A stretch of 64,000 nt of DNA from JBCBGF01 sp038526915 (GCA_038526915.1 JBCBGF010000001.1:1064272-1128271); one strand, 5' to 3'. Shown: positions 43,810 through 53,168, numbered from the stretch's first letter. Numbers and translations: made by a program. Notes: a model not told the origin generated them from the letters alone.

Positions 43810-44351
43810 CAGCTGGGCGTTTGATCGCGGTTGTTGGGCCATCGGGCGTCGGCAAGGACAGCGTGATGCAAGGCATTCACGAGGTCCTGCCGCACTTTCA
43901 TCTTGTAAGACGGGTGATCACCCGCGGCCCCGATCTAGGAGGGGAAGACTACGAGGCTGTGTCTGTCCCTGAGTTTAGGACTATGGCAAAGAACGGCGCT
44001 TTTGCGGTGCATTGGGGCGCACATGATCTGCACTACGGGATACCCGCCGATGTGATGACCCGCCTGCGCAATGGCACGGACTGCCTTGCGAATTTCTCGC
44101 GCAAAGCGCTCGTGGAAGCCTCAACGGTCTTTCCCAACTTTCTCGTTTTGAACATCACCGCCCAGCCAGAGACCCTGGCAAAACGGCTCGCCCAACGCGC
44201 GCGGGAGACCGAGGAAGAGATTGCGCGGCGCCTTGCGCAAGCCGAAAAACCCTTGCCCGATGGCCTTGATGTGATCCACCTGTCAAACGATGGTCCGCTA
44301 ACACAAACCGTGTCCCGCGCCGTCGCGCTGCTTCAACCGGCGCGCGTGTGA
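43806..44351 (+). CDS. phnN: Ribose 1,5-bisphosphate phosphokinase PhnN
   Basis: 181 aa from a GTG (GTGA overlap with phnL). P-loop GPSGVGKDS, HLVRRVITRGPDLGGEDY. Converts ribose 1,5-bisphosphate to PRPP, recycling the ribose released after C-P cleavage. No second copy in the other locus. Confidence 0.9.
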   Translation: MTAGRLIAVVGPSGVGKDSVMQGIHEVLPHFHLVRRVITRGPDLGGEDYEAVSVPEFRTMAKNGAFAVHWGAHDLHYGIPADVMTRLRNGTDCLANFSRKALVEASTVFPNFLVLNITAQPETLAKRLAQRARETEEEIARRLAQAEKPLPDGLDVIHLSNDGPLTQTVSRAVALLQPARV

Positions 44352-44466
44352 CGATGGCCAGGCGCATATCGCAAAGCCGACCCGACACATGCGCAAGGTC
44401 CTTTCGGGGCCTCTGCGTCCATCACTTCGTGCCCAAGGTTGGGCTAAAATACAGTAAGAGAAACTA

Positions 44467-45660
44467 ATGAATTCCCCGTTCTCCGCATCCTCCGTTGCGA
44501 CGTCCAATGACAGCGCGATATCGCGCGACGTCTGCCTCGCCAACGCCCAGATCGTGCTGCCCGATCGCGTCGCAAAGGGGTCTGTGACAATGGAACAGGG
44601 CGTCATCACCGAGATTGCCGAGGGCGACCAGGTGCCGATTGGGGCCGAAGACTGCGGCGGTGATTTCGTTCTGCCGGGCCTCGTCGAGCTGCACACGGAC
44701 AACGTCGAACGCCACATCGAACCGCGTCCCGAGGTCGACTGGCCCCATTTGCCGGCCCTGATCGCCCATGACGCTGAACTGGCGTCAACCGGGATCACAA
44801 CCGTCTTCGACGCCATGCGCGTGGGCTCAATCCACAGCGGGAAGGGGCGGTATGTCGAATACGCCCGCAGCCTCGCCGATGAGCTCTTGGCCGCCCGCGC
44901 CGAGGGCGTCTTCAAGATCAGCCATTTTTTGCATCTGCGCGCCGAAACCTGTTCCGAGACGCTGCTTGATGAACTCGCCACCTTTGGTCCGGAGGATCGC
45001 GTTGGCATCGTGAGTTTGATGGATCACACGCCTGGCCAACGCCAGTTCCGCGATTTGACGGCTTTGAAGACCTACGTCACGAAAAAGCGCGGGATGAACG
45101 AGGCGGAGTTCGCCGCACATATCGAAAACCTCCTGGATCTACAGAAGCGGTTTGGCGCCAAACACGGGGTCGGTGCCGTCCGTGAGGCGCACCGTTTGGG
45201 CGCGGTTTTGGCAAGCCACGATGACACAACCGCCGCTCAGGTCGCAAAATCCGCAAGCGACGGTGTCGGCTTTGCCGAATTTCCAACAACTGTCGAAGCC
45301 GCCCAAGCCTGCCGCGATCATGGCATCGCTGTCATGATGGGCGCACCAAACCTGATCCGTGGCGGCTCACATTCGGGCAACGTCGCAGCCGAAGATCTGG
45401 CGACATCCGACCTGCTCGACATCATCTCATCGGACTACGTGCCCTCGGCCCTGCTCCTCTCCGCATTCCGCTTGGCGCGGATCTGGGATGACTTGCCCCG
45501 CGCCGTGGCGACGGTCACGCGCAACCCGGCCCGGGCGGCGCGCCTCGAAGATCGTGGTGAGATCGAGGTCGGGCTGCGCGCCGATGTCTTGCGCGTGCGC
45601 ACGGTCGGCTCAACTCCGTTGCTTCGCGGTGTCTGGAGCCAGGGCAACAAGATCGGCTGA
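44467..45660 (+). CDS. phnM: Alpha-D-ribose 1-methylphosphonate 5-triphosphate diphosphatase PhnM
   Basis: 397 aa amidohydrolase-fold enzyme removing pyrophosphate from the phosphonate-ribose triphosphate made by PhnI. Metal sites: ELHTDNVERH, SLMDHTPGQRQF, LASHDDTT and the final ALLLSAFR region. 115 bases after phnN; the last gene of this locus. Confidence 0.93.
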   Translation: MNSPFSASSVATSNDSAISRDVCLANAQIVLPDRVAKGSVTMEQGVITEIAEGDQVPIGAEDCGGDFVLPGLVELHTDNVERHIEPRPEVDWPHLPALIAHDAELASTGITTVFDAMRVGSIHSGKGRYVEYARSLADELLAARAEGVFKISHFLHLRAETCSETLLDELATFGPEDRVGIVSLMDHTPGQRQFRDLTALKTYVTKKRGMNEAEFAAHIENLLDLQKRFGAKHGVGAVREAHRLGAVLASHDDTTAAQVAKSASDGVGFAEFPTTVEAAQACRDHGIAVMMGAPNLIRGGSHSGNVAAEDLATSDLLDIISSDYVPSALLLSAFRLARIWDDLPRAVATVTRNPARAARLEDRGEIEVGLRADVLRVRTVGSTPLLRGVWSQGNKIG

Positions 45661-45859
45661 TCCCGCAATTGACGTATTTGGGGTCAGACCGACTCAGTTC
45701 GGAACGCGTTTGAGTCCGATCGCCAAGTGGTCGGGATCCTTGTCGGTCGCGGACCGATCTCATTGACGAATGTCACCACCAATCCACGGTCCTTCTCCCC
45801 CAAAGCAAGCCATTCGCACCACCACGACACACCACTGTCACACGATGCCTCTATCCAGG

Positions 45860-45875
45860 ATTCATCCGAATGAAT
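45860..45875 (+). promoter_or_regulatory. PhnF2-type operator overlapping the phnF2 start
   Basis: ATTCATCCGAATGAAT, an inverted repeat ATTCAT-N4-ATGAAT; identical to the site at 63597 and the exact reverse complement of that at 52303. It covers the first ATG of phnF2 (45870), which fits autorepression. Confidence 0.78.
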
Positions 45876-46598
45876 TGCACCATGCCAAAAGAAACCTGGA
45901 CAGACGTAAGAGACGCCATTGCCGAGGATCTCGCCACCGGGGTTCTCCAGCCTGGCGCGCGCCTGCCGACCGAACCCGAGTTGAAGGAACGCTTTGGCGT
46001 CGGGCGGCATTCCGTCCGCCGCGCTTTGGCAGACCTGGCGCGAGAGGGGCGGCTCAGCATCGAACAGGGGCGTGGCACGTTTGTTTTGCCAATGCCAACG
46101 ATCGAGTATGCTATCGGTCGACGGACGCGTCTGCGGCACAACATGGCGGCCCAGGGGATTGATGTCGCGGGTGAGCCGATGGGGTCAGAACGGATTGCGG
46201 CGAGCGAGGTCGCAGCACAGGCGCTGGGCGTCAAGACGGGCGCCGACCTCGTCGTCACGCGCCGATTGACCAAAGCCGACAACCTGCCTGTGGCGTTCGG
46301 CGCGCTTTACCATGACGCGGCGCGGTTCCCGGACTTTCCGGACCGGCGTTCTGTCCTGGGATCCGTGTCTGAAGTGTATCGGTCCTATGGGATCGACGAC
46401 TATGTGCGCGGCAATACCGAAATCCATTCCCGACCCGCTGTCGCCGAAGAGTCCGCTCTTCTGCGCCAGCACGTCGACATTCCCGTGATGGTCGTCCGCG
46501 CGATTGATACCCTGATCGACGGCACGCCCATTGCATTCAGCGAGGTGATCTGGTCCGCCGCGCGCGTGAAGTTCACCTTCACCCCAGAGGAGCAATAG
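45870..46598 (+). CDS. GntR/HutC-family regulator PhnF2
   Basis: 242 aa, or 238 from ATG 45882. Winged helix GARLPTEPELKERFGVGRHSVRRAL, UTRA domain from ~75 (YAIGRRTRLRHNMAAQG). The first ATG lies inside the operator-like site; neither start has a good RBS. It heads the second phn locus and is probably its repressor, with ligand unknown. Recognition helix differs from PhnF1. Confidence 0.88.
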   Translation: MNCTMPKETWTDVRDAIAEDLATGVLQPGARLPTEPELKERFGVGRHSVRRALADLAREGRLSIEQGRGTFVLPMPTIEYAIGRRTRLRHNMAAQGIDVAGEPMGSERIAASEVAAQALGVKTGADLVVTRRLTKADNLPVAFGALYHDAARFPDFPDRRSVLGSVSEVYRSYGIDDYVRGNTEIHSRPAVAEESALLRQHVDIPVMVVRAIDTLIDGTPIAFSEVIWSAARVKFTFTPEEQ

Positions 46599-46602
46599 GA
46601 CG

Positions 46603-47046
46603 ATGCTTGACGGTGCGATGGAGTTGCCGGGTTGGGATCATGCGGCGCTTCTGTCCGTCCTCGCGCGGTCCGACGCTGACCGTTTGAAGGCCTTTGCCGA
46701 AACGCTGATCCCGGATCTCGGCGAGATCGACGTGATCGAAAACCGCACCGGGTTGGTGATGCTGCCGATGCGGGATACCGCGCAGGGCACCCATTTTCAC
46801 TTGGGCGAGATTTTGATGAGCGAGGCGCATATCTCGGCCGGTGGGCAGATTGGCTATGGGATGCGCCGCGGGCGCGATCTGGAAGCGGCGATGGCGATGG
46901 CGGTGGTTGACGCAACCATCGCCTCTGGCCTGTCGCACGGGGCCTGCGCGGCGTTTCTTGCGCAGGAAGCCGATACGCTAGCGCGACGCGATGATGAGCG
47001 TTTGCGCGCTGTCGAAGCGACCCGCGTGGATATGGAGACGTTCTGA
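46603..47046 (+). CDS. PhnG-like subunit, second locus
   Basis: 147 aa. Recognised by HFHLGEILMSEAHIS and GYGMRRGRDLEAAMAM, which line up with PhnG1; the TRC of PhnG1 reads SEA here. More divergent than expected for a recent duplicate. 4 bases after phnF2. Confidence 0.85.
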   Translation: MLDGAMELPGWDHAALLSVLARSDADRLKAFAETLIPDLGEIDVIENRTGLVMLPMRDTAQGTHFHLGEILMSEAHISAGGQIGYGMRRGRDLEAAMAMAVVDATIASGLSHGACAAFLAQEADTLARRDDERLRAVEATRVDMETF

Positions 47047-47049
47047 AGA

Positions 47050-47577
47050 ATGACCCAGCCACACCCCTCCGCCAGTGAGGCGCGCAGTAACGCGGCATTT
47101 GACGCGCTGTTGTGGGCGCTCTCCCGACCAGGTCAACTGCGCCCGCTTGGCGGTCCTGAGGCCATTGTCGAGGCGCTTGTTGACCGTGAATGCACTGTCT
47201 TCGCCGAAGATCAAACCATCGCGCTTGCCGCCGCGCGCGCTGGTGCGGCATTGGTGGGCGCCGAACAGGCCGACTATGTGTTTGCCGGGGTGCTTCAGTC
47301 GGCGGCCCTTCTGGGCGCGATAAAGAAAGGGTCCGATCTGCATCCAGAAGAGGGGGCCACGCTGATCGTGTCGGCACGGTTCGGCGCGGGCGAGCGGCTG
47401 CGCCTGACCGGCCCCGGCGTGGATGGTGCGCTGCATGCGCAAGTCGGGGGATTGCCAGCGGGCTTTTGGGCGCTGAGGGCCGGGGTGACGCGCTATCCCA
47501 TGGGCTTTGATCTTTTCCTTGTCGACGACGCCGAGGTCATGGGCCTGCCACGGTCGACGCAAGTGGAGGTTCTCTGA
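47050..47577 (+). CDS. PhnH-like subunit, second locus
   Basis: 175 aa. Core matches PhnH: FDALLWALSRPGQLRPLGG, LRLTGPGVDG and the PMGFDLFLVDDAEVMGLPRST end. The middle (HPEEGATLIVSARFG) aligns with the EYPDRSATLIV region of PhnH1. Overlaps phnI2 by one base. Confidence 0.85.
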   Translation: MTQPHPSASEARSNAAFDALLWALSRPGQLRPLGGPEAIVEALVDRECTVFAEDQTIALAAARAGAALVGAEQADYVFAGVLQSAALLGAIKKGSDLHPEEGATLIVSARFGAGERLRLTGPGVDGALHAQVGGLPAGFWALRAGVTRYPMGFDLFLVDDAEVMGLPRSTQVEVL

Positions 47578-48641
47578 TGGCCTATGTGGCGACCCGCGGT
47601 GGCGAACGCGCGATTGAGCAATCCGAGCGTTTGTTCCGGGCCGAGATGGGGGAGATCACGCCAGATCGCGTGGCCGAGATACGCAGCGCGATGCCCTATC
47701 TGGTGGATCGCGTGATGGGCGAAGCCTCGCTCTATGATGAGGATCTTGCCGCACTGGCACTCGCCCAAACCGGCGGTGAGCTTTATGAGGCCATTCTCTT
47801 GCTGCGGGCCTGGCGGACAACGCAACCGCGGTTGCAGGTTGCTCAACCGGTCCAGCAGGACGAGTTGTTCACCCATCGGCGTATCTCAGCAGCCTTCAAG
47901 GATATCCCTGGCGGTCAGATCCTGGGCCCAACGCTGGACTATGCCCACAGGATCCTGGAAACCGGCGTCCTGGCCGGTAAGCCATTCACCCCGAAACCGG
48001 TTGAGCCTGCAGCCAAACCTGCGCCCGCACGGCAACCATCCGTTGCCGCGTGGCAGGCCGAAAACGAACTACTGACACTGCCCGGCGATGATCATGCCCA
48101 CGGCAACGACATCCCCGATATCACGCGTGAGCCGGTGATGTTCCCCGCCAAACGCGCCCACACCCTTCAAAGCCTGGCGCGGGCGGAAACCGGCGGCGTT
48201 TTGGCCTTGGGATATGCCGCACAGCGCGGTTATGGCCAGGCACATCCAACGGTCAACGAACTGCGCCTTGCCGAGGCCGAGGTGACGGTCACCCATCCGC
48301 GCGGCACTGCCTTCAGCGCGGGCCGCGTCAAGGTTAGCCACGCCGAGGTCGTGTCAAAGAAGGGCACCGCGTTGGAGCTTGGGTTTGCCGCAACGCTCGG
48401 CTGGAACGAGGTGAAAGTGATCGCTGCTGCGACCCTCGATCTGAATGCGCCCGGCGCGGAAAAAGGATCGGCGACCGAGGAAGAATTCTTCGTCTATCAC
48501 ACCGAAGGCGTCGAAAGCTCAGGCTTCTGCATCCACTTCAAACTCCCGCACTACGTCACCTTCCAATCAAGCCTCGATGCCATGCGCGATGCCAAAGCCA
48601 AGAAGGCAGAGGCCGCGAAAGCTCCGGAGCCTGCGGAATGA
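47577..48641 (+). CDS. PhnI-like subunit, second locus
   Basis: 354 aa. AYVATRGGERAIEQSE, SLYDEDLAALALAQ, RAWRTTQPR, ISAAFKDIPGGQILGPTLDYAHRI and H320/H325 in HFKLPH, the zinc-ligand pair of E. coli PhnI. So the nucleosidase/phosphonyl-transfer half looks preserved although its partner PhnJ has changed. Lys/Ala-rich end. ATGA into phnJ2. Confidence 0.9.
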   Translation: MAYVATRGGERAIEQSERLFRAEMGEITPDRVAEIRSAMPYLVDRVMGEASLYDEDLAALALAQTGGELYEAILLLRAWRTTQPRLQVAQPVQQDELFTHRRISAAFKDIPGGQILGPTLDYAHRILETGVLAGKPFTPKPVEPAAKPAPARQPSVAAWQAENELLTLPGDDHAHGNDIPDITREPVMFPAKRAHTLQSLARAETGGVLALGYAAQRGYGQAHPTVNELRLAEAEVTVTHPRGTAFSAGRVKVSHAEVVSKKGTALELGFAATLGWNEVKVIAAATLDLNAPGAEKGSATEEEFFVYHTEGVESSGFCIHFKLPHYVTFQSSLDAMRDAKAKKAEAAKAPEPAE

Positions 48642-49561
48642 CCCTGGCCGATCTCACCCGCGATTGGGAGCCGATGAGCTATGGTTTCCTTGACGCCTCC
48701 GCCAAGCGTGAAATCCGGCGCAAGATGCTCAAGGCCGTGGCTGTGCCGGGCTGTCAGATGCCATATGCCAGCCGCGAAGTGCCCATGGCGCGTGGCTGGG
48801 GAACAGGTGGGCTACAGGTGTCTTGCACGCTGTTGAACCCCTCCACGCGCGTCAAAGTGATCGACCAGGGCGCAGATGACAGTGTGAATGCCGCGTCGAT
48901 CCGGCGCTTTCTGGCGCGCGTTTCCGGTGCGCCGACAACCGCGGACACGCTTCAGGCCGACCTCATCCAGTCGCGTCACAGGATACCCGAAGAAATCCTG
49001 CGCGAAGACCAGGTGCTTGTGCTTCAGGTGCCGAACCCTGAACCCCTGCGCCCCGTTCAACCCAACATGTCCATTGCGCGCCAAATGCATGCGGATGCCG
49101 ATTACGGGCGGATGTGGTTGCAACTCTACGAACAGATCGTCCGATCGGGCCGCGTGATGCAGGGGGCAAGCTATCCGTCGCTGGTCAACGGCCGCTTCAT
49201 CATGACGCCGTCTCCCATCCCGCGCTGGGACGTGCCCAAGCTGAACATGGCCAAGCACCTTACGATCCTGTCGGCGGGCCGCGAAAAGCGGCTCTACGCC
49301 GTCCCACCCTATACCCGCGTTGAGCCTCTGGTGTTCGACGATGTGCCCTACCAGGTCGAGGATCATCGCAACCTGACATGCACCCGTTCGGGGGCAACGG
49401 GCTTCTTCATGAACGAGATCCCGCAGGATGACGGCACCTCCACCTTTGAGATTTCAGATAGTGAGTTCGGCGTGAAAGCCATCCGAAAGCGCGACGGTGA
49501 AGACGTGGCCTTTGGCGAGACGTGGTATCGCGATGGCGCGCTGGCGGGAGAGAGATCATGA
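48638..49561 (+). CDS. Divergent PhnJ homologue lacking the cluster cysteines
   Basis: 307 aa from ATG 48638 (or 295 from 48674). Alignable to PhnJ1 throughout: GWGTGGLQVS, KVIDQGADD, SRHRIPEE, PSPIPRWD and SAGREKRLYAVPPYTRV. The radical-Gly position is kept (G38 in AVPGCQMPY). But the CxxC is C248-T-R-S251, and the stretch holding the last two cysteines reads EISDSEFG (271-278). Thus three of four cysteines, including the E. coli Cys272 equivalent, are gone, in a clean open frame. Known radical SAM C-P lysis is therefore not expected. A ~20-residue tail follows. ATGA overlaps on both sides keep it in the operon. Confidence 0.9.
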   Translation: MTLADLTRDWEPMSYGFLDASAKREIRRKMLKAVAVPGCQMPYASREVPMARGWGTGGLQVSCTLLNPSTRVKVIDQGADDSVNAASIRRFLARVSGAPTTADTLQADLIQSRHRIPEEILREDQVLVLQVPNPEPLRPVQPNMSIARQMHADADYGRMWLQLYEQIVRSGRVMQGASYPSLVNGRFIMTPSPIPRWDVPKLNMAKHLTILSAGREKRLYAVPPYTRVEPLVFDDVPYQVEDHRNLTCTRSGATGFFMNEIPQDDGTSTFEISDSEFGVKAIRKRDGEDVAFGETWYRDGALAGERS

Positions 49562-50355
49562 CCCTGACGCTCGATGCCCCGCAGATCGTCAAGACGCGGC
49601 CCCTGCTCTTGGCGAAGAACGTCACCAAATCCTACGGGGCGGTCCAGGCGTTGATCGATGTCTCGGCCACTGTCTACCCCAGCGAGGTGATGGGCATTGT
49701 CGGCGAAAGCGGGTCAGGAAAATCCACATTCCTGCGCTGCCTCAACCTAGAAGAAACGCCCGATCACGGCACCTACACGCTCGATTTGCCCGATGTTGAG
49801 GGCAATCTGTTCGAACTGGATCGCTATGCCCGGCGGATGCTGTGCGCCACGCGGATCGGCATCGTCTATCAAAACCCGCATCTGGGGCTTTTGATGAAGC
49901 ATTCCTCGTCGGGCAATGTGGCCGAGCGGCTGCTGGTCGCCGGGGAACGCCGCTTTGCCGTGCTGCGCAGCAAGGCGCAAGACGCGCTCGACGCGTCAGA
50001 GTTTCCGCTGGACCGCATGGATGCGCCACCCATTGAGCTCTCGGGCGGCATGCAGCAACGGGTGCAACTGGCCAAGGCGATTGCGTTGGAACCTGCCTTG
50101 CTACTGCTGGATGAACCCACGACAGGGCTGGATGTGAGCGTGCAGGCGCTGGTTCTTGACACGTTGAAACGGCTGCAGCAAGAGCGTCGGATCACGATGA
50201 TCATCGTCAGCCACGATCTGGGTGTCATCCGCACGCTATCTGACCGTGTCATGGTGATGCGGCAGGGCAGGGTGGTCGAACAGGGCCTGGCAGACCAGAT
50301 CTTTCAGGACCCCCAGCACGCCTATACGCAACAACTGGTGCACGCTAAGCTATGA
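49558..50355 (+). CDS. PhnK-like ATPase, second locus
   Basis: 265 aa from ATG 49558. Complete ABC ATPase: GESGSGKST, LSGGMQQRVQ, LLLDEP, HDLGVIRTL. Resembles PhnK1 in the YARRML/YQNPHLGL and DPQHAYTQQL parts. It presumably docks on the PhnI2/J2 core. ATGA overlap with phnJ2. Confidence 0.9.
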   Translation: MTLTLDAPQIVKTRPLLLAKNVTKSYGAVQALIDVSATVYPSEVMGIVGESGSGKSTFLRCLNLEETPDHGTYTLDLPDVEGNLFELDRYARRMLCATRIGIVYQNPHLGLLMKHSSSGNVAERLLVAGERRFAVLRSKAQDALDASEFPLDRMDAPPIELSGGMQQRVQLAKAIALEPALLLLDEPTTGLDVSVQALVLDTLKRLQQERRITMIIVSHDLGVIRTLSDRVMVMRQGRVVEQGLADQIFQDPQHAYTQQLVHAKL

Positions 50356-51071
50356 CTGCTGTTCTCGACGTCCGCGCCCTGTCCAAGGGCTTTACGATGC
50401 ACCACCTCGACAGGCATCTGGGCGCGTTTGAAAACGTGAGCTTTGCCGTGCGCGCCGGTGAGTTCCTGTTGCTCAAGGGTCAAAACGGGGCCGGCAAGTC
50501 GACGCTTCTGCGGACCATCTACCGCAGCTATCGCGCCGGTTCTGGTCAGATCCTTTTCGCCTCGGACCACGGGATCGTTGACCTTGCGCGGGCCGCAGAT
50601 GTCGACGTCGCCATTCTGCGCCAGAACGAAATCGGTTTCGTCACCCAGTTCCTGCGCCCGCGCCCGCGGGTAACGGCCGAGGCATTGGTGGCCGAACCCT
50701 TGCGCCGCGTGGGGCAGGATGCCGAAGCCGCACTGGCCGAAGCCCGACATTGGCTCGAAACCTTCGGCGTGAACCCTGAGCTTTGGGCCGCTTATCCCAC
50801 CACGTTCTCCGGCGGTGAACAGCAAAAGGTGAACCTTGCCCGCGCGCTGATCCTGCCGAAGAAACTCCTGCTTCTGGACGAACCGACCGCCTCGCTCGAT
50901 ATATCCGCGCGCGCCGCCTTGGTGCGCCGGTTGGGTGAGTTGAAGGCAGCGGGCACCGCGATGATCGGCGTATTCCACCACGCGGCAGATGTTGCGGGCC
51001 TGATCGACACGGAACTTGACCTCTCTCCCGCAGAGGCACTGCCAGAGGATCGCGAAGATGTGGCTGTCTGA
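50352..51071 (+). CDS. PhnL-like ATPase, second locus
   Basis: 239 aa. Walker A GQNGAGKST, FSGGEQQKVN, LLLDEPTAS; start overlaps phnK2. The Q-loop region TQFLRPRPRVTAEALVAEPL is shared with PhnL1. No motif loss seen. Confidence 0.9.
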   Translation: MTAVLDVRALSKGFTMHHLDRHLGAFENVSFAVRAGEFLLLKGQNGAGKSTLLRTIYRSYRAGSGQILFASDHGIVDLARAADVDVAILRQNEIGFVTQFLRPRPRVTAEALVAEPLRRVGQDAEAALAEARHWLETFGVNPELWAAYPTTFSGGEQQKVNLARALILPKKLLLLDEPTASLDISARAALVRRLGELKAAGTAMIGVFHHAADVAGLIDTELDLSPAEALPEDREDVAV

Positions 51072-52233
51072 CTTCACGTTGGTTCTACCGGATCGCGTTC
51101 TGCCGCACGGATCGGTGCTGGTCGAAGACGGGCACATCACGGATATCCGCGAACACGCGGTTGCTGGTGGCATTCGCGGTGACGGTGCGTTTTTGTTTCC
51201 CGGCTTCATCGACATGCACGGCGACATGATCGAGCAAGAGCTTGAACCCCGCGTTCGGGTGGATTTTCCGATGCCGGTGGCGCTCGCATCGCTCGATGCG
51301 CGACTTGCGGCAGCGGGTGTGACGACGGCCTATGCGGCTGTCTCGTTTTCCAGGGGCGCGCGGGATGGCGAACGCCGGTCTTTCGAACACACCAGCGCGG
51401 TCATTCGCGGCTTGGCGGACGCTCGGGGGACCTGTCGCGTCGATCACCGGATCCACGCGCGGTTCGATATCACCTTCGACAATGCCGTCGGTGTCGTCTC
51501 TGACCTGATCGACGACGGATGCGTGGATCTGGTTTCCCTGATGGATCACACGCCTGGACAGGGCCAGTATCGCAATCTCGAAATCCATATCCAGAACAAG
51601 GCGGCCTATCACGGGGTGTCCGAGACCGAAGCCCGCCAGATGATCACAACCGCTATGTCTGAACGCGCGCGACCCCAGGAAGTTTTGCTGGCCAACATGG
51701 CCGAGGTGGCGCGCCATTGTCGCGACCACGGTGTTGCCCTGGCCAGCCACGATGACGACACAGTCGACAAGGCGAACCTGATGGCCGATCTCGGCGCCGT
51801 AATCTCGGAGTTTCCGGTGACGATGGATGCGGCGCGCGCAAGTGTCGATCGTGGGATGATGAACGCCATGGGGGCGCCGAACGCCATGCGCGGCCAGAGC
51901 TATTCCGGCAATCTGTCCGCGCGCGAGGCCCATGCCGCGGGACTGTTGCACATTCTGGCCGCCGACTATCACCCGGGCGCCATTCTGGCGGCGGTTCGGA
52001 TCCTCGCCGAGGCAGACCCGAATGGTCTTGCCGGGGCCACGCGCCTGGCCTCGGCCAACCCCGCAAACGCGCTGGGGCTGACGGATCGCGGCGAGATTGC
52101 GGTGGGCAAACGCGCTGACGTTTTTGCCGTCGACGCCTCCGACCGGGTCGGTCTGACACTGCGCGCAGGCGAAGTCATTCACTCAAATGGGACTCTGGGC
52201 GCCGCATCGCCGGCCCTGAGGACAGTTGCGTAG
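51058..52233 (+). CDS. PhnM-like amidohydrolase, second locus
   Basis: 391 aa from ATG 51058, overlapping phnL2 by 14 bases. DMHGDMIEQ, SLMDHTPGQGQY, LASHDDDT and ADYHPGAIL give the metal-site set of PhnM. Together with PhnI2 it could make and trim a ribosylated substrate. PhnN is missing from this locus. Confidence 0.9.
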   Translation: MWLSDFTLVLPDRVLPHGSVLVEDGHITDIREHAVAGGIRGDGAFLFPGFIDMHGDMIEQELEPRVRVDFPMPVALASLDARLAAAGVTTAYAAVSFSRGARDGERRSFEHTSAVIRGLADARGTCRVDHRIHARFDITFDNAVGVVSDLIDDGCVDLVSLMDHTPGQGQYRNLEIHIQNKAAYHGVSETEARQMITTAMSERARPQEVLLANMAEVARHCRDHGVALASHDDDTVDKANLMADLGAVISEFPVTMDAARASVDRGMMNAMGAPNAMRGQSYSGNLSAREAHAAGLLHILAADYHPGAILAAVRILAEADPNGLAGATRLASANPANALGLTDRGEIAVGKRADVFAVDASDRVGLTLRAGEVIHSNGTLGAASPALRTVA

Positions 52234-52236
52234 AAA

Positions 52237-52258
52237 ACGTCAACGAAGCGTCACAAAG
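52237..52258 (+). promoter_or_regulatory. PHO box candidate before phnC2
   Basis: ACGTCAA-CGAA-GCGTCAC-AAAG: two GTCA cores exactly 11 bases apart, with an AAAG tail. Half-sites are less good than the site before phnC1, but position (about 85 bases upstream of phnC2) and spacing fit PhoB. Confidence 0.5.
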
Positions 52259-52302
52259 CGGTTCGTTTACTGTTACGCACGGTGGGTATCCCTAAGCGAG
52301 AA

Positions 52303-52318
52303 ATTCATTCGGATGAAT
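52303..52318 (+). promoter_or_regulatory. PhnF2-type operator before phnC2
   Basis: ATTCATTCGGATGAAT, exact reverse complement of the sites at 45860 and 63597. It ends 4 bases before the phnC2 ATG, so a bound repressor would block the ribosome binding site or elongation. Confidence 0.8.
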
Positions 52319-52322
52319 CGCT

Positions 52323-53126
52323 ATGGCTGCCACGCTCTCGCTTTCCGACGTCTCGAAGATCTTTGGGGATACCAAAGCAGTCGATGATGTCTCCCTCTCG
52401 ATCCAGCCCGGTCAGTTTGTCGGTGTGATCGGCCGCTCCGGCGCTGGCAAGTCGACGCTCCTGCGCCTGATCAACCGTTTGATCGACCCCACTGCGGGGT
52501 CGATTTCGTTTGACGGGGTCGAAATCACCGCGCTCAAGGGCAAGGCGTTGCGGGCCTGGCGCCGCGATTGCGCGATGATCTTCCAGCAGTTCAATCTGGT
52601 GGACCGGTTGGATGTTCTGACCAACGTTCTGATCGGTCGCCTGGCCGAGCATGGGTTCCTCTCGTCAATGGCGATGGGCTTCACCGATGAAGAGCGCACC
52701 ATGGCGATTGAGGCCTTGGACCGATTGGATCTCGTGCCGCAGGCGTTGCAGCGCGCGGGCACCTTGTCGGGCGGCCAGCAACAACGCGTGGCGATTGCCA
52801 AGGCCTTGGTACAGCGCCCGAAAATCATGCTGGCCGATGAACCCATCGCCTCGCTTGATCCGGCAAATGCCACCCTCGTCATGGACGGTTTGCGCGACAT
52901 CAACCGACACGACGGGTTAACCGTTCTGGTCAACCTCCACACCCTCGACACAGCGCGCGCCTATTGCGACCGGATCATCGCCATGCGCCTGGGCCGCGTG
53001 ATGTTTGACGGCACAGCCGCCCAACTCACCGACGACGTGGTGCGCGACATCTACGGGATCGACGGGCTGCGGGAATTTAACGAGGCCGTGACGTCAACAC
53101 AGGCGCCCGTCGCTGTGCCGGCCTGA
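52323..53126 (+). CDS. phnC: Phosphonate ABC transporter ATP-binding protein, second locus
   Basis: 267 aa. GRSGAGKST, FQQFNLVDRL, LSGGQQQR, IMLADEP, NLHTLDTA. Close to PhnC1 in length and motifs. No clear RBS between operator and ATG. First gene of phnC2-D2-E-E. Uptake of a phosphonate or phosphate ester is inferred. Confidence 0.93.
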   Translation: MAATLSLSDVSKIFGDTKAVDDVSLSIQPGQFVGVIGRSGAGKSTLLRLINRLIDPTAGSISFDGVEITALKGKALRAWRRDCAMIFQQFNLVDRLDVLTNVLIGRLAEHGFLSSMAMGFTDEERTMAIEALDRLDLVPQALQRAGTLSGGQQQRVAIAKALVQRPKIMLADEPIASLDPANATLVMDGLRDINRHDGLTVLVNLHTLDTARAYCDRIIAMRLGRVMFDGTAAQLTDDVVRDIYGIDGLREFNEAVTSTQAPVAVPA

Positions 53127-53168
53127 GCTTTTCAAAACCAACTGCCAACCAACCATGGAGACCCTCCA

